Source: Diplosphaera chodatii (taxonomy: Eukaryota > Chlorophyta > Trebouxiophyceae > Prasiolales > Stichococcaceae). From it: a DNA stretch of 64,000 nt. Location: contig JAALGY010000012.1 in NCBI GenBank assembly GCA_032358165.1, forward strand, positions 496,001-560,000. The letters are read 5' to 3'. Of the stretch, positions 46,880-60,686 are shown piece after piece. How positions within the stretch are numbered: position 1 is the first letter of the stretch; each line of letters opens with the position of its first letter. The notes beneath the pieces are model-generated. The model did not search any database, was not told the origin of the DNA, and worked only from the letters and a program-made list of their open reading frames with translations. Position numbers and translations under genes: made by a program.

Positions 46880-49800
46880 TCAAGCTGCCCTGCCCCTCTT
46901 CCTGCCCCTCGCTGATGCCCGCCGACCACTGCCTACCTTTGCAGCTGTCCTTGCAGCAGGCTCGGGGGTTGATTGTGCTGCCACGGGGGAGGCCCCAGCG
47001 GCCTGGGGCCTCAGGCGCCATTGCGGGTGCTGCTTCGGGGGCTGCACCACAACAGGGTCACCGTCTCCTGCATCGGCAGCTGCGACAGCGTCAGCCGGAC
47101 CAGCGCTCGCGCACAGTCTGGGGCCCTGGCGCAGCCGCGGCACAGAGGCCAGCGGACTGTCGGTTTGGCCGAGGCGGCTGCTGCCAAGGGCTGCAGCGCT
47201 GCCGCTGCTGGGGGTATCCAGGGAGCCCCGCGCCGCAGGCGTCTGCAGGCCCTGCAGCCTGGGGCCACTGCAGCAGCACCAGACAGTCGCATCGTTAACC
47301 AGCATACGCAGACCCCGCACTGCCAAGCACTGGCTGTGAGTCAGGATACGGTGTTGCACCACATGACCGCATGGATGGGGTCAAAATAGTGAGCGAGCAA
47401 AGTTGCACATGAAACACGCAGCTGCTGTCCAGCACACCTGTGGGGCGTGGTCGCACGTGGCGTTGAGCGGCTGCGCTCACGCAGCTGCACCCGCTGCGCG
47501 CTGCCCGGGCCGTCCCCATGGAGCGCATCCGCCGCCGCAGGAGCATCCAGCAGCCCAATCACGCCTTGCGATGGCCACGCAGACAGCGTTTTTTGATACC
47601 TCTGAAAAGCGTGTGTTCATGAGCTTGGTGTACAGTGCAGGCTATGCCTACAGAAGGGGCCTACGTAGTGCCTTGCCTGCAGCGTCGAGCATTTTAGACA
47701 CTTCTGTTCAGAGGCATGTCAGTCTTGTTCTGATGTCAGCACCTGGCGTGCTGTGTGAGGGGCGCAGCGCCGTGGCGGGGCCACCCCTGCACCAGGCGGC
47801 GGGCTCGCTGCGGGCCGAGGCGCTCGCGGCCCGCTGCTCCGCAGCCGCCTGCCGGATGTCGTACAGCAGCTCCTTGGCCGTCTGCGGGTCGGCCGCCAGG
47901 ATCTCCTCCACCTGCAGAGAGTCACATGAACGCCTGAACATCTGAAAGCACAGCTGTGCCCGATGGCTAACTTGCAGTACGTTGCAGCTGGCCTGATACA
48001 GCTTTACTGAGCAATCGACGTAGGAAGGCACCAGTGTTCGGGTGGCAAGTTGCGTGTGCGAGACAGGACCAAGATGTAGACGTGCCAGTCCGACGTCACA
48101 AGCACCTTGGCAGTAACAAGTCAGTGACAACGAGGCACGAAGTACGGTCAAGCCTACGGTGCACCTCGTGCTTGTAGTCGGACAGCAGCGCCGCGAGCGC
48201 CAGCATGAGGTCGCCCAGCGCCGGGTGGCGCGCCGCCTCCAGCTGCCGCTTCAGCTGCAGCGCGACGGGCACCACCACCGCCACCAGGTGCTTCCGCATC
48301 ATGGAGCTGACCACGCGGCCGTGGGCGACGCCGACTGCCGCCGCCGCGTCTGTCGGGTCGTCCGCAGCGGCGGCGGCGCCCCTGGAGCCGCTCACCTATG
48401 CACCAACGAGCAGGCTTGCTTGATGCAGCCTCCCATGGCATCAAGTGGCCTATGACACGCAACCGCAGCTGCATGGGTGTCGCCAGCAGACACGCATACC
48501 GATTGCCATCATACTGAAAGCTCTGCAGCCATCTACGCTCGACTAGTTGACGGTTGGGACAGAAGGCAGATGTGCGAGTCTCCTACTCTCTAATGCGCAA
48601 GTCCCCTACCTTGATGTGCTCGGATGTCAGGATGCGCAGCGTGTCGGCCAGCACCTCGCCGCAGGTGGCCAGCGCGAGCGTCTCGTCCGCGATGCCGCCC
48701 AGCACGTCGCCGCTCAGCCGCGCCGCCGTCCCGAACTTGTGCTCCGGGCTCATGCGGCGCAGCATAGCGCTGCAGGGCGGGCACCACAGCTCAAGCGTGT
48801 GAGCATCGCGGTGCATTCGGCTGTCAGACATCTGGTTTGATATGCCCGGCTGCTGACTTTCAAGATCGATGTGGCCTTCGGTAGACTGTGAACTTGGTCA
48901 CACGACTTCGTACGTGTAGATGACATCCCGCTTCGCCCTGGCTGCCGGCAATGGCCCGGCCACTGGCGCCACGTCCTCTGTGAGCAGGTCCACTGGGCTG
49001 ATGGACTCTCCAAGGTGCTGGCTGGCGCCAGCGGCCACGCCCTCGCGGCAGCGGTTCAGCGAGAAAACCACCTCCACGAAGCTGTTGTACGCCAGCAGCG
49101 GCGCCTGGACAGGTTCACGAGGAAGCTGCACAGCTTTGAACCCAACATGATGAATGCACAGCGTTTGTCCCTGTAACACCTGCGAGCAACTTATGATGTG
49201 ATACCCAACAGCAGGCAATATTGAGGCAACATTCAGGGGTTATGAAAACTGACTGTCCTCCACTATACCTTTATGTAACTCGACTTGTGTGGGCTAAGAA
49301 TTGCAACGAGCAAGAGTGATTCCTAATAGAGCGAGCCATTGTCCCTGTGTTGCGCCGCAGAAAGCGTGCCTTGGCGGCGAGCGTGGCGTCGAGCAGGTAC
49401 TCGGCCAGGCGGCGGATGCGGTGCGAGTCGTCCACCAGCGCCAGCAGGAAGCGGTGGAACAGCGCGCCCCGCCACTTCACAAAGTCCTGCGGTGGGATGC
49501 ACGCTGCCGGGCTCAGGATCGATGGAGAGCATGCCCAGCAGCCGGCCAATGGCATGTGGCTGACAGAGTGGCACCTTGCCTCACAGCCCTCCGTACACAC
49601 ACACAGGTTGTCGGGCTCTGGCTCCCAAAAAGTGGAATGGGATGAGAAGGAGCGGTGCCACCTTCTGCAGCAGGTGCGCCAGCAGCGCGAGCGCCTGGCA
49701 GCGCACCAGCTCGTGCTCGTCGCCCAGGCACGCAGCCAGCCGCGGCACATGCGCATCCACCAGCCCTGCAGGACAGCAGTGTGCAGTCCGGTTCACACTC

Positions 49801-52800
49801 GAGCGGCCATCTTGAGTGGTGCATGGTGCATGGTAGCCCTGGAGCATCCTGTTGACAAGCAGCAAGTATTATTTAGCTCCACCAAGTCAATGAAAAGGCA
49901 GCGCAGCGGGCACACCTGTGTAGGCGATGCACATGTCGGTGAGTGCGACGGCGATGTTGTTGCGCACGGCGGGCAGCGGCGCCTCGCGCAGCTGGCGGGC
50001 GAAGTGCGGTACGCACGCCTTGGCCAGCTTCTCGTCTACGAGGCACAGCTTCCCCAGCGCCGTCCAAGCATGTGCCTGATGACAACAGCACCGACAGTTG
50101 CGCACGCGCTCCAACAATGAGCATCAGACAGCATGCTGCGCCATCTTGCATGCCAGCAGTCCTGCTGTTGTTTGCGTCATTGGGAGCTGTTGCTGAGCAG
50201 AGTGTGCACTTCAGTTCAGGTTGCAGCGCCATCGGCAGGGTGGGGTGCGGCACCTGCAGTGGGCCGGGCACGACAACGCCGTCCACCGGAACACCAGCGT
50301 CTGCAGCGCCGGCAGGCGGCATCAGGCGCTGCGCTGTGAACGCCTGCACCAGCACCACCAGGCTGCCGGGCGACTTGGTGGCGCACAGCACGGCCGCCTC
50401 TCCCACGGTGAAGACCGCCGTCGCCGCTCGTGCCTCTGTGGCGGCCGTGCCTGCTGCCCCTGGACTGCCTCCCGTGATGCCGCTGGCACCGTCGCTCGCC
50501 TGGGTGGCTGTGCCGTTCACGAAGGCCCGCAGCACGCGCTCGGCGTCAGCGATCAGGGTGGACTGCCAGCCGCTGCAGGCGCCGCTGACGGCGGCCAGCT
50601 GCGTGACTGCCCGCATGTGGGTGACCACCGCCTCCACTGGCAGGTCGAATGCCTGCAGCGCCTGTTGCAATACACGACAACACCGTTGACTCTGAGAACC
50701 CTTACCGCAACATCACACTGCACTGTGCTGCATCGAGGAAGTCAAGTGTTTCGAAGGTGGCGACGGTCAGCTCCCCTGACCTTGAGTAGGTCGACCGTCA
50801 GAAGTCTGGCCTCCTCAGCCCCAGAATGTGCTGCACTGGCAGCGATGATGCGCAGCACAATGGACCGCTTGCTGATGGCACTGCCAGTAGCCTGTGCAGC
50901 CGGTTCAGCCTGCATTGCCGCCCATTGACCCTGCAAAGTGTGCGTGTGAGGTGTGCATGGGCGAGCGGGTAGCGGTACCATGGACTGACTGTTTGCTGTG
51001 CACTTCTCACTATTCACTTGGGGATCTGCCGGTGCAACAGATGATGGAGAAGCAGGCGCCTACCCCAAGGAACTTCCAGCAGATTGCGGCCGGCTCCTGT
51101 GCCGCAACCTCTGAGAGCAGCAGCCAGGCACCGGATTCCTCCACACCTCCTTCTTCGCCCTCGTGCCGTCCTACAAGTCCAAGGAACGACAGCCACTGCA
51201 CGCTATGGTAGGACTGATGACATGGCGTGAGCATGCTCTAGACCGTGAGATCAGCAACATCCCATAAACGCTTGCAGCGTGCACCTGAGCCCTGGATGAA
51301 AGCCTGTAGACCAGCAGCCATGGCCTTCGCTGGCAGCCGCTTCTTGGCGTGCAATGCCAGGCAGGCATGCGAGAGAAATGCGTGCGTGCTTGCACCCGCC
51401 TGGGACAGGCAGCCCAGCATCACACGCAACCGCTGGGCAGCCTCGCATGCGGAGCCATGGCCTGCCTTGGAGGCCTTGGGAACAGCAGCTGCCGCCTGTG
51501 CCAGCAGCACATCATGCACACTGCAAAGCGCCGTTTCCTGCAATGCAGCCTCCAAATCTTGCACCTGCGCAGCACGAATAACAGCAGTTACTGACATGTA
51601 CATGCAGGACTTCTGACGAGCTGAGGGGCAGGTTGTCTTCTTGAACAACAGCCATCCACGAATCCGTCAAACTCAGCACACCATCGGCATCGTGATGGTC
51701 AGCCAAAGCTTTGCAATGCCAATATCTGATGGTGCCGCCTCCAGCAGCTTGCATGCTGCAACCAGCGCTGCTTTGCGCACGCTGACCTGCATCGCAGTGC
51801 CCACCCAGCAGCCTGAGTCGGGGTACTGCAGGTAAACATGCAGACGACTGATGCTCCTTTGCTGCACACGCGCTGCACCAGCACCCTCACCAGAGGGTCC
51901 CTGGCTGCGGCCTCAAGCACGGCGATGTCGGGGCCAGAGGGCAGGCGCTGCAGTGGAACCGGCGGCCCGGCCCGCAGCAGCAGCAGCGCCTCCAGCAGGG
52001 CGATGCCCGCCTTGCGCACGGTCGCCTTCTCGTCGGCGGCGCGCCGCCTCGCTGTGCGCACCAGGGCCTCAATATCCTGCAACCAACGACACGCCATGCA
52101 CTGTGGCAAACCCCGTCCTTTCCTCTGGGTAACTGAGTCCAATTCTGAACAGTAAGTTTGCTTGCTTCTGCCATGCATCTAGCTCGTGGAGGTGATCCCA
52201 TCGCATTGGCGTTTGATCAAGCGTACCAAGTCCTGCTGGCTGAGTGCTGCATTGGTGACCGCCAGCCGTGCCAGCCGGATCGGCTGCAGCCCACGGCTGC
52301 GGGGGCCCCAGGGCTGCGCCCCGCTGCCGCCGGTGTCGGCCTGTGCAGCGCGGCTCAGGGGGCCGAGGCGCGAGTTGGTGGAGTCCTGCAGCGGCGTCGG
52401 CCCCGGCTCATCGGAGCCCGCAGGCGAGACGAGCAGCGGCAGCGCCGAGCCTGGCGTCTTGCCCGCCACCAGGTCGTGCTGCACCAGCTGCGCTGCTGCC
52501 AGCGCCTGCTTGCAGTGGTGGACCTGCCAGTGAGAGGACTGGCAAAGCGGACGGGAGCACCAATGCAAGCCTTCAGCAGTGCTGTCTTGCAAGCACGTGC
52601 ATGCTCTGCATGCGCCTGCTGTAGGCATCGCACCTGCCGGAAGTTGTGGCTGTCCGACTGAAGTTGGTCGGTTACGACACTTGCGAGATTGGAAAGTGCC
52701 TTGGCACGCACGACCGCCGATTTGTCAGAGCAGCGTTGCAGCAGGATCGCGAGGCAGGCTGCGCCGGGCGAGGCCTGCTGCACTTGGGGTGGCGTGGCGC

Positions 52801-54804
52801 CGCCGCTGCCTGTTGCGGGCGTCGGCACATGCATCTGACCACTGCGCTGGTCGGCTGCGCCTGCTGACTCGCTGGCATGCGCTGAGCCTGCGCTCCCGCA
52901 GGTGCCGAGCTGCTGCATCACCTGCATGAGCAGCACCATTTCCACTTTTCATGCTCTGCATGACGTCCCGCCCACCGAAAATGCATACACTTCCCAAGGG
53001 AATCTTGTGCCTTGGGTGCAGAGCTAGGTCCTGCGGATAGTACCACCTGCACGGCTTGGGGGGTCGCGCAAGGCGAGGTGCAGGGCGTAGCAGCCGGTCC
53101 GCTGTATGCCTTGGGCATCGCCCTGAGCATGCGGGGCGCCAAATCCACCGCCATCATGCGCTGCGCCACCTATGTGGGCATCGACAAGACCAGTGGCGCT
53201 TTTTGTCGCTTTGGCACGGTCTGCAAGGCTGTCGGCTGCCTGCAGCAGCCTGCAGCAGAGCAGCAAGGTACTGGCAGTTTTCATGCAGTTTTATGCAGTT
53301 GTGTCCTTAAGGTTGCTGGCTGATGAACCTTCGGGGTGCGAGACAGGCGTGTGAGAAACACGCAGTAGTCCGTCTGTGCAGGCGCCGGCAGCATTTTGAT
53401 GATGCCGACCGCTGCATCCGCTGCCAACGCTCGGAAGTCTGCCTTGTCTGGAGCCTTCATCACAATGTGGCGAGCGAGTGCAGCAGTAGCATCGTGCGCA
53501 GCAGGGTATTCCCTGCAGAAGAGGAGAGATCATGTGCCAGCCAGAAGGATCCTATTGCCAAATGCTACAGGTGCCCGGTCCATCGTAACACATGCAAGCC
53601 ACAAGTGCAGGGTTTCTCGCACATGCAAACCTCACCGTAGCATGGATATGACAAGATCCCGGGCCATGGTGCTGGCCGCGAGTGCGTGGCGACTTGGGGC
53701 AGTGCTGGTGACCTTGCAGCTGTTGCAGCCTTTGCCCAGGTCTGCAGTGTCTACCGCCATGATCGTAGGCGTGACCAGCCGCAGGACCATAGAGGCATTG
53801 GCCGCGACGTCACCGTGGCATGGCTGCAGCAAAGCCGACAGGCCAGCATAGCAAGCCACAACTGCCGGCTTGGGCGCCACCTTGGAGCGTGTGACCTCTG
53901 ACAGGCGCTCCGCCACACTGCAATGGGCATTTGCATTCCAGGATGGTGCAGATTCGTGCACAGGCTGTTCGGATATGCAGTAATGATGTGTTTGGACTCT
54001 AAAAGCTGAAGCTGCTAATCACCTGCGAAGCATGTCTGGCTCGTCTGCCAGGCCGTGTGTGCAAAGCACCGCAGCCAACTCTTGCAGAGCCTTCGTGCAC
54101 AGCTGCACTGCACTCCTGCCTACTGCTGCATCTGTTTCAAGGCACTCCTCTGTGTTGCCATGTGCAGCATCGACATCTGAGCACTCTGGTGCGATGCCGC
54201 TGCTAGCACTCCGGACCAGAGTAGCTGTAATGCAGTGCAGAAACGCCTCCATTGAGACTGCGTTGAGTATGCGAGCAGCCTGCAAAGCATCAAGGACGGT
54301 TGATTGGTACTCAATGGCTGCTGTGTCTTGCCATCATGATGACGATGGGTCATGCCCTTCAACCCACGGTTTTGCATTTGACTCACAGGGCACTCGGTAG
54401 TGTTGAGCAGGAACCCAAACGCCCACGCTGCCAAGGATGGTTGCTCGCCTTCTCCCCCGCGCATGATTGCCACGAGGCCTCTGCAAGGATGTGTAAGACA
54501 CCACTAGGAAGCGCCCCCTCAGAGATGACAAGCCATCATGGGGGTGGACAACGACTTGACGCACGATGTGTACTTTGTGGTTCCAAGTAGCTTGTGACAT
54601 AGCGGTTTACCTTCCAACATGCAGTGGCGAGCATGCTGCCGTCCACGCTGCCGCACCAGCGCCATGACGCATCGCCTCATGCAGCGAGCGCACACCGTCC
54701 GGGCAGAGGATGGGGACATCGGCAGCGTTCGCTGTCTCATGACATCTTGATGCAGTCGCCTGTCCTGCAAGTGCCAGCGTCGCGAGCACCTCTTCGACAG
54801 ACAT
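46880..54804 (-). CDS. Condensin-II complex subunit D3 (CAP-D3)
   Basis: Large HEAT-repeat subunit of condensin II, which compacts mitotic chromosomes. Many exons over about 8 kb; boundaries were not all resolved. A likely start is the ATG at 54804 (MSVEEVLATLALAGQ). Recognisable blocks: DADERVLRAF region (about 50550); CLVDEKLAKACVPHFARQL and NNIAVALTDMCIAYTG (about 50050-49920, condensin HEAT core); HVPRLAACLGDEHELVRCQA (about 49740); VKWRGALFHRFLLALVDDSH-RIRRLAEYLL (about 49480-49400); PLLAYNSFVEVVFSLN (about 49100); a helical block near 48250; and a basic C-terminal tail ending RRASARGRKRGRAA at the TGA 46880-46882. The WRGxLFxRFLLAL and LLAYNSFVE segments point to CAP-D3 rather than CAP-D2. 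The N-terminal third is poorly conserved and the start is tentative. Confidence 0.82.
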
Positions 54805-55640
54805 GGTGTGCTGTGTTGTTAGCAGCGCTGGCCCGGTGAGGGGTGCTCCTTCCGGCCAGTGCGGCGCAGTGATGCACTTGATACAAATTGCAGCTCCTGG
54901 TGCTTCGCATACTGAGCTTCTGTCAGCGAATGGCCAGGGATGTTTCATGCTTGTCGATACCCGTCAATTGGAGGACAGATTGACAGATCGAAATTGGAAC
55001 GTTCGCCACGTGGCGGTTACGTGTGCTGACGTAAGCACGTTTCTGCAAAGCTTCTCGTCAGCAGCAATTCCATGCGTTTGGCTGCTTCTATCAGCTTCAA
55101 TGTTGCAAATACAGTGACTGATCTGCGTACTCTACTACAGCCCCAGCCGTACCTGTTGAAGCGACTGTCTGTTGGTCATTCCGGTGTGTCTGGATCCCAC
55201 AACGCGAACCGCTCCTGTGGGCAAGCTATTCCAAGAGGCAATAGCAGTGCTCCGCTGTGAGTGCACGCGAGACTCTACACTAGCGTGCTAGAAGTGGCAC
55301 TCTTCGGTTTGTGCTTCTGCCGTGTTGGCTGGGTTTAGGAGCAAAAATGCTGTGCACAGTTAAATGGCTTGCAGCATGGCAACTGAAGTAGCCAACGGCA
55401 TGTGACATGTGAGCGCTTCTGCGCCAGCAGCTGCAGCCAGGTGAGCCTGTAGTGCATTGCCACCTATGTTTGACCCTGGGACCAAATTTTGACTGCGCCG
55501 GGAGCTTGCTGCTGCCCCCGTGTGAGTTCGTCATGAAGGCTACAAATCAAAGTTGCTTCTCCTGCAGGGCGTGCATTAGCCATGTGACAGGCTGAGCTCA
55601 TAAGGGGAAGTTGTAAACGTTCTCGAGGGCGTGACTGGTC
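54805..55640. promoter_or_regulatory. Divergent region CAP-D3 / ceramide kinase
   Basis: About 840 bases between two probable start codons pointing apart, the longest such gap here. No exon with family resemblance was found; unannotated 5' exons of either gene could lie here. Confidence 0.4.
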
Positions 55641-58600
55641 ATGGCACAGCACAAACACAAGAACAGCTTCATTGATGGCGACCTGCCGAACTTTGCGGAC
55701 TCCAACGCAACGGTGGCGGACCTGGTGCGTGCGGGCAGCCCCGTTCCTGAGCAGGCTGACGAGGATACGCTCATCTCAGCGCCGACATTCCTGTCACCGT
55801 CTCGGAGATCGATGTCTCGGAAGCGGTCCGGCAGCCTGCTCAGCGCCAACGAGTGAGTATTGCGGGCAGCTCGGGCTTTGGGCTTTCCCATACACTCGCA
55901 GTTGCCAAAGTCCTGTGATGACCCGCAGTGGATGCGCACCCAGCTACCCTAACCTTTATCAGGTGACTGTGGAGCAGGTTGGTGTCATCCCCAGTGTCAC
56001 CCAGCCACATTGCGTATTCAGGTAATGCTGAGATAAGTCGCACCGACCAGGTTCTGCGGGTTGCAGCAGCGTGGGTGCAGACACTTGGAGACCAAAGTTG
56101 ACCGAATTTCAGTCGGGCAAACACTGAAGCAGCTTGCTGCTGCATGCAGAGCTGAGTGGTTCAGCAGCAGCGCCCTCAACACTGTTCAGGGTGTCCGGCA
56201 GGCGTGTCAAGACGAACCTGACCAAGCATGCGCTGTGCTGGCAGTTCGACAGCCGGAGCTGCTTTCCGATGCAGCACCAGGCCGTCAACTCAGGTGGTTG
56301 GCAACGCGCATTTCTCGTTGTTATATCTCATCAGGCTGCTGTTGGCGTGTTCAGGGTGTCAGCTCTCAGCTGAGGCCTTGTCACCTGCTGAGGCTGCTGG
56401 TCATGGTGCACACAGTGCCATACGAGGAGGTCCTCGCAGTTCACCATGTGGAGCCACGGGAGCGGTGTGGCATATCTGCCGCCTGCGCCTGCAGACCCGG
56501 GTGCTGCGGCAGCGACTGCTCGGTGAGCTTGTGCCTCGATGTGTACGCTGTTGGCAGGTGCTGTTGCGTCGAACACTGCTGACTCTGTGCTGCGAGCGCT
56601 GCAGATGCACCGCGTGGTCATCCACACCTTTGAGCGGAGGGTCAGCAAGCCGTACATCTGGCGGTCAAAGACCCTGGAGTTTCAAACCCTGGTAAGCACT
56701 TGCAGTAATACTTCCCCGACCCTCTACTTCCGACTGTTGCAACCACGATATGCTGGAGCAACGTTACAACTTCTGCCGATGTGCAGCATGGAGAGGGTGC
56801 AGAAGACTGGGCAGCGGCTGTGCGGGCCTCAATGCGCAAGTTGACAGACCGGCCGCGCTCCCTGCTGGTGTTCCTGAACCCTTATGGCGGCGCGAAGCAG
56901 GCTCAGGCGGTCTGGGACAAAGTCGCCTGCCCCGTCATGCTACTCGCAGGTGGGGCAATCCTGCTGCTGCGGCATGTTCGGTGCACATGTCACCATGTGA
57001 CTGCGCACTAGGAGTGCATACAACGTCGAAATATGTGAATTCAACTGATGCAGCTGCTGTGTGCAGGCATCCAGTGCACGGTGGTCAGCACGGAGCGGTA
57101 CAACCACGCGCGGCAGGCGCTGGAGGCGCTGCCGGCAGAGGAACTGGCGCGCTTCGATGGGGTCGTGGCCGTGGGCGGCGATGGCCTGTTCCAAGAGGCC
57201 CTCAACGCCCTGCTCACTCTGCGGTGCGTCACCTGTGTAATTGTGCTGGTCACAGGGGTAGTTGCGACTGGCCTGCTGCTGTGCCTGGGCGGCTTGTCGA
57301 TGTGCAGGCAGGCAGGGGTCACACCCACGGAAGCAGCTGCTCCATGTAGTGCGTCATCACTGCTCATCCAGCTGTGTGCTGGACAACAGGGCGGAGGGCG
57401 GCGAGAGGGGTGCGGTGGCTGCCAGGGTGCGGCTGGGCCACATCCCCGCCGGCTCGACAGACGCGGTGGCGTACAGCCTAAACGGCACCCGTGCACAGGA
57501 GACAGCTGCGCTGCACATTGCGCTGGGTGACAGGTGAGCCTGCGGCATTGTACGGTAGCGCACCTTCTGCATGTGTCCTCCTGATCGGACTGCATTGCGG
57601 CACGCCACAGCAAGCTCACAATGCTGCTCGGGGCCATTTATGCCTTCACACGTGGGATTCGCCCTTATACCAGAAAGCTCTCACTGAAACCTGCACATTT
57701 CGCAGGACGCACATGGATGTGATGAGGGTAGACACTGAGGATGGGGAGCGCCGCTTCTGCTGCTGCGTGGCAGCATACGGCTACATGGGCGACCTGATGT
57801 GCGAGTCAGAGCGGCTGCGGTGGATGGGCCCCGGCCGCTACAACATCGCTGGCGCGCTATCCCTGCTCAAGAACAAGGTGAGCGCCGCTGCAGCTGGCTC
57901 AGGCAGAGGGCTGATGAGACACGCTGGCATGCAGCGCTCGTTGCAGGATCTGCTCTTCTGCGCTCGTGGGCAGCATGCCTGGCCTGTGCTGCCGCCACTG
58001 ACATGCTCTGTGTCTGCCTGCAGTCGTACAGGGTGAAGATTGAGTACCTGTCCAGTCCCACCCAGAGCTACTCGGCGCGGAAGGTCTGCAGCGCGCGCTG
58101 TGAGCTGTGCCGTGCCGCCGGCGCCGCATGCGCACAGCACACGGACGTGTTTGCGTCCGCACAGAACTCGTTCGACACAGCCTCAGGCGCGTGCTGTCAC
58201 ATGGCATACCACTGCGTACGTTGCAGAACTGCATCGACCCCATGGTGGTCAGCATGCCATGATGATGTGACTCTCTGTTTGCTTGCGTGGCGCCAACTTA
58301 GGCTGGCTGTACCGCAGGCAACTGGAAGACGATCGAGGGGGAGTTCAATGCCATCATGGCGGTGGTACTGCCGTGTCGCAGTGACCGCAGCGACTCCGGG
58401 CTCGCGCCCTTTGCGCACATCGCCGACGGCATCATCCACCTCATCATGGTCCGCAAGTGCTCGGCGGCGCAGTACCTGCGCTTCCTGGCCAGCATCCCCC
58501 GCAACGGCGTCATCCCAGAGGACTTCCCCTACGTGGACACCGTCGACGCCACTGCCGTGCGCGTGCAGCCCATTGGTAGGAGTCCGTGCAGCCCCTCGTG

Positions 58601-58854
58601 ATGCTAATTCCATGTGTTGCGCTAGGGATGATGTTGTTCTGAGCAGGCGTGATTCACGACACCGGCGGCAAAGGCATCGCAGTCCTGCAGTTCACATGAA
58701 GTCCGGGGTCATTGTGAGGCTCCATGTGTGCACAGGGAGGGAGAGCAACTGGAGTGTGGACGGCGAGCTGCTGCAGAACAACCACATATCAGCCAAGGTG
58801 TACCGTGGCCTGATCGACGTCTTTGCGCGCGGAATTGAACACCGGACCAACTGA
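55641..58854 (+). CDS. Ceramide kinase (DAGK-like lipid kinase)
   Basis: Phosphorylates ceramide to ceramide-1-phosphate at membranes. Start ATG 55641 (MAQHKHKNSFIDGDL), first exon to 55852; later exons approximate. A poorly conserved PH-like N-terminal region (HTFERRVSKPYIW, about 56610) leads to the DAGK catalytic domain: RSLLVFLNPYGGAKQAQ (about 56850-56910), FDGVVAVGGDGLFQEALNAL (nucleotide-binding GGDG near 57174-57185) and IPAGSTDAVAYSLNGT (about 57441-57485). VAAYGYMGDLM and RWMGPGRYNIAGAL follow (about 57770-57860), then a ceramide-kinase-type Cys block (CSARCELCRAAG, the CxxxCxxC element, about 58090), GLAPFAHIADGIIHLIMVRKC and WSVDGELL near the end. The Cys block separates it from sphingosine kinases. 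The stop TGA is 58852-58854. Confidence 0.9.
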
Positions 58855-59396
58855 TACGCCAGCTCAGCTCAGCAGAGATGAGCGGCGACAGCACGCTGTT
58901 TTGCAAAGCAGTCAGCATTGCTGCTCTTTCTGTAATTCAATTCGAGGTGGTGTACATATGTGTGTATGCTCAGGCTATACTGCTGCCAGCAAGGTGGCTT
59001 CGCTTTCAATCAGATGCCTGCATGCATTGTCGGTTTGAGTGGCAGAGTGCAGTGCTGTTTTCGAGTACTGAGGGTGAGATACCAACAGTGCAGACCCATG
59101 CACAGTGGTGTGCCGAAGAGACGCCATCACCCATAGCGCCCACAGCCAACATGACACCATTTTGCAGTTTAAAGCTGTCGCACTGCACAGTCTGGTATGT
59201 ACTCTGGGCTGAATACTGTCTGTGTTTGAGGGCCTGTGCACTCAAGCACCCACATCCTCCGGAGCATTTGTACCGTATGCAGGCTGGGGTTTAGCTGAAC
59301 GTATGTAGGCAATTCAATCTGGGTTCGCTGACCCTCTTCGCCATCGTAGCTGTTGTCTCGCCTACGCAACAACCTCTGGCTGCAATTCCACGAGGT
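58855..59396. other. Convergent intergenic region
   Basis: About 540 bases between the ceramide kinase stop and the stop of the next - strand gene. A TGTAA at 58931-58935 is the probable poly(A) signal of ceramide kinase. Nothing else was recognised. Confidence 0.5.
58931..58935 (+). terminator. TGTAA poly(A) signal candidate of ceramide kinase
   Basis: TGTAA lies 77 bases after the stop codon, in AT-richer sequence. Confidence 0.5.
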
Positions 59397-60686
59397 TCAA
59401 GTCGATCGCCTGTACACTGTCCTGCAGCAGGGCAAGACCTCCAGGTTGCTGACCTCATCCTGCACACATGCATGATTGTGGCGGCACGTCTGCAGCCCCA
59501 ATTGCAACAGATGCTGTCAGCAGATGTCATGCAAAAGCAACGCCACTCACTTGTAGCTGACTTGCTGCCCGTCAAGCATGTCCATGCTGGTGACCTGGGT
59601 CAGCTGCATGCCATCATCGCTGAGGTGGAACACATCGTCACACACGCCGCCGTGAGGATCGTCCCACTCCACACTGCGGCAGCAAACACAGCATGGCATT
59701 CAAGCCATACATGTTGCGGCTTTTGCGAGTTGAACTAGTCGATTGCCACACCATTTACTTGCTTGTGTTTCCAACTTGATTGCGTTGCCAACAAGACGAC
59801 TTCTTTCACTGAAACCACAAGCGCACTGTATGCAGCCGCTGCCGTCATCCTTGCGTGAGACGGACCCACGGTGCTGCCCGCGCCGCTTGTCCCGCCTGTT
59901 GTGCAGCACCACCTCACCACTCCACGGATACCTGCCACCATGCAGGGGTTTGCCTGCTTCAAAAGAGTCACTGCCACACATTGCCAAGGCGCAGCAGACG
60001 GCGGTGCAGAAGGATTGTCCTAGCATGGTCAGACTGGCACGTGCAGGCCAATGCCAAGGGACATGTACAGTACAACACACTCCAGCTGCTTTCAAGACAG
60101 CACAAGCCTTGTTTTGGATCTGCGGGCGTGCCCTCAGACATATCCTCGGTGGTACACCAGCACTGAGCACCTCTGGCGACTGAAGAACCTCACCGCTCAA
60201 CTACATCCATGACCCCGCCGGCCTTGATGCGCGTGATGAAGGTGTCTGGGGTGTCCTCCACCTCCAATGTTGACAGCAGCCCCAGCGCGCGGCGCAGCAC
60301 CCACCCCAGCTGCACGGCATCGCACGCTGCGTCCATCGAGTCGCTGGCCGCCTGTACATTGGCACATGGGTTGGCCATGGGGAATGTCTTGTCGCAGACT
60401 TGGATGCGGCGCTGTATGGGCAAGCACTCCTTCCGGGCCGTCCACTCTGAAGGTTGCCTAGACCAAAGAAGATCACCTTGTCCCTTTTCCAGGTGCCTGT
60501 CACGCCCGTGTGCGCTGAAGCAACCGTGCCGCGCCTGAGGGCTCCGCCAGATTTTGCCAGCGGCTGCGGCACCGACAGCACAGCGCTCTGCAGGCTATCG
60601 ATGCCATGCTGTTGCAGCTGCACCCGCAGCTTCTGGGCTGGTGACCTGTGCATGTGAATGTCCATGTGAGCTGTGCCATGCGACAT
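59397..60686 (-). CDS. Conserved-looking protein of unknown function
   Basis: Five exons are in phase: 60686-60477, 60351-60194, 59931-59827, 59673-59551 and 59421-59397, giving 206 aa. I do not recognise a named family. The N-terminal 70 residues contain a possible amphipathic helix (QKLRVQLQQHGIDSLQSA) followed by GVTGTWKRDK. The middle is DAVQLGWVLRRALGLLSTLE with an acidic stretch. The C-terminal half alternates short charged strands: RYPWSGEVVLHNRRDKRRGQ, HVEWDDPHGGVCDDVFHLSD, GMQLTQVTSMDM and VSYKTVYRR. The GTW start and repeated short strands recall small beta-barrel lipid-binding (lipocalin/FABP-like) proteins, but that is inference only. Clean splice phases and balanced composition argue for a functional gene. 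Confidence 0.72.
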
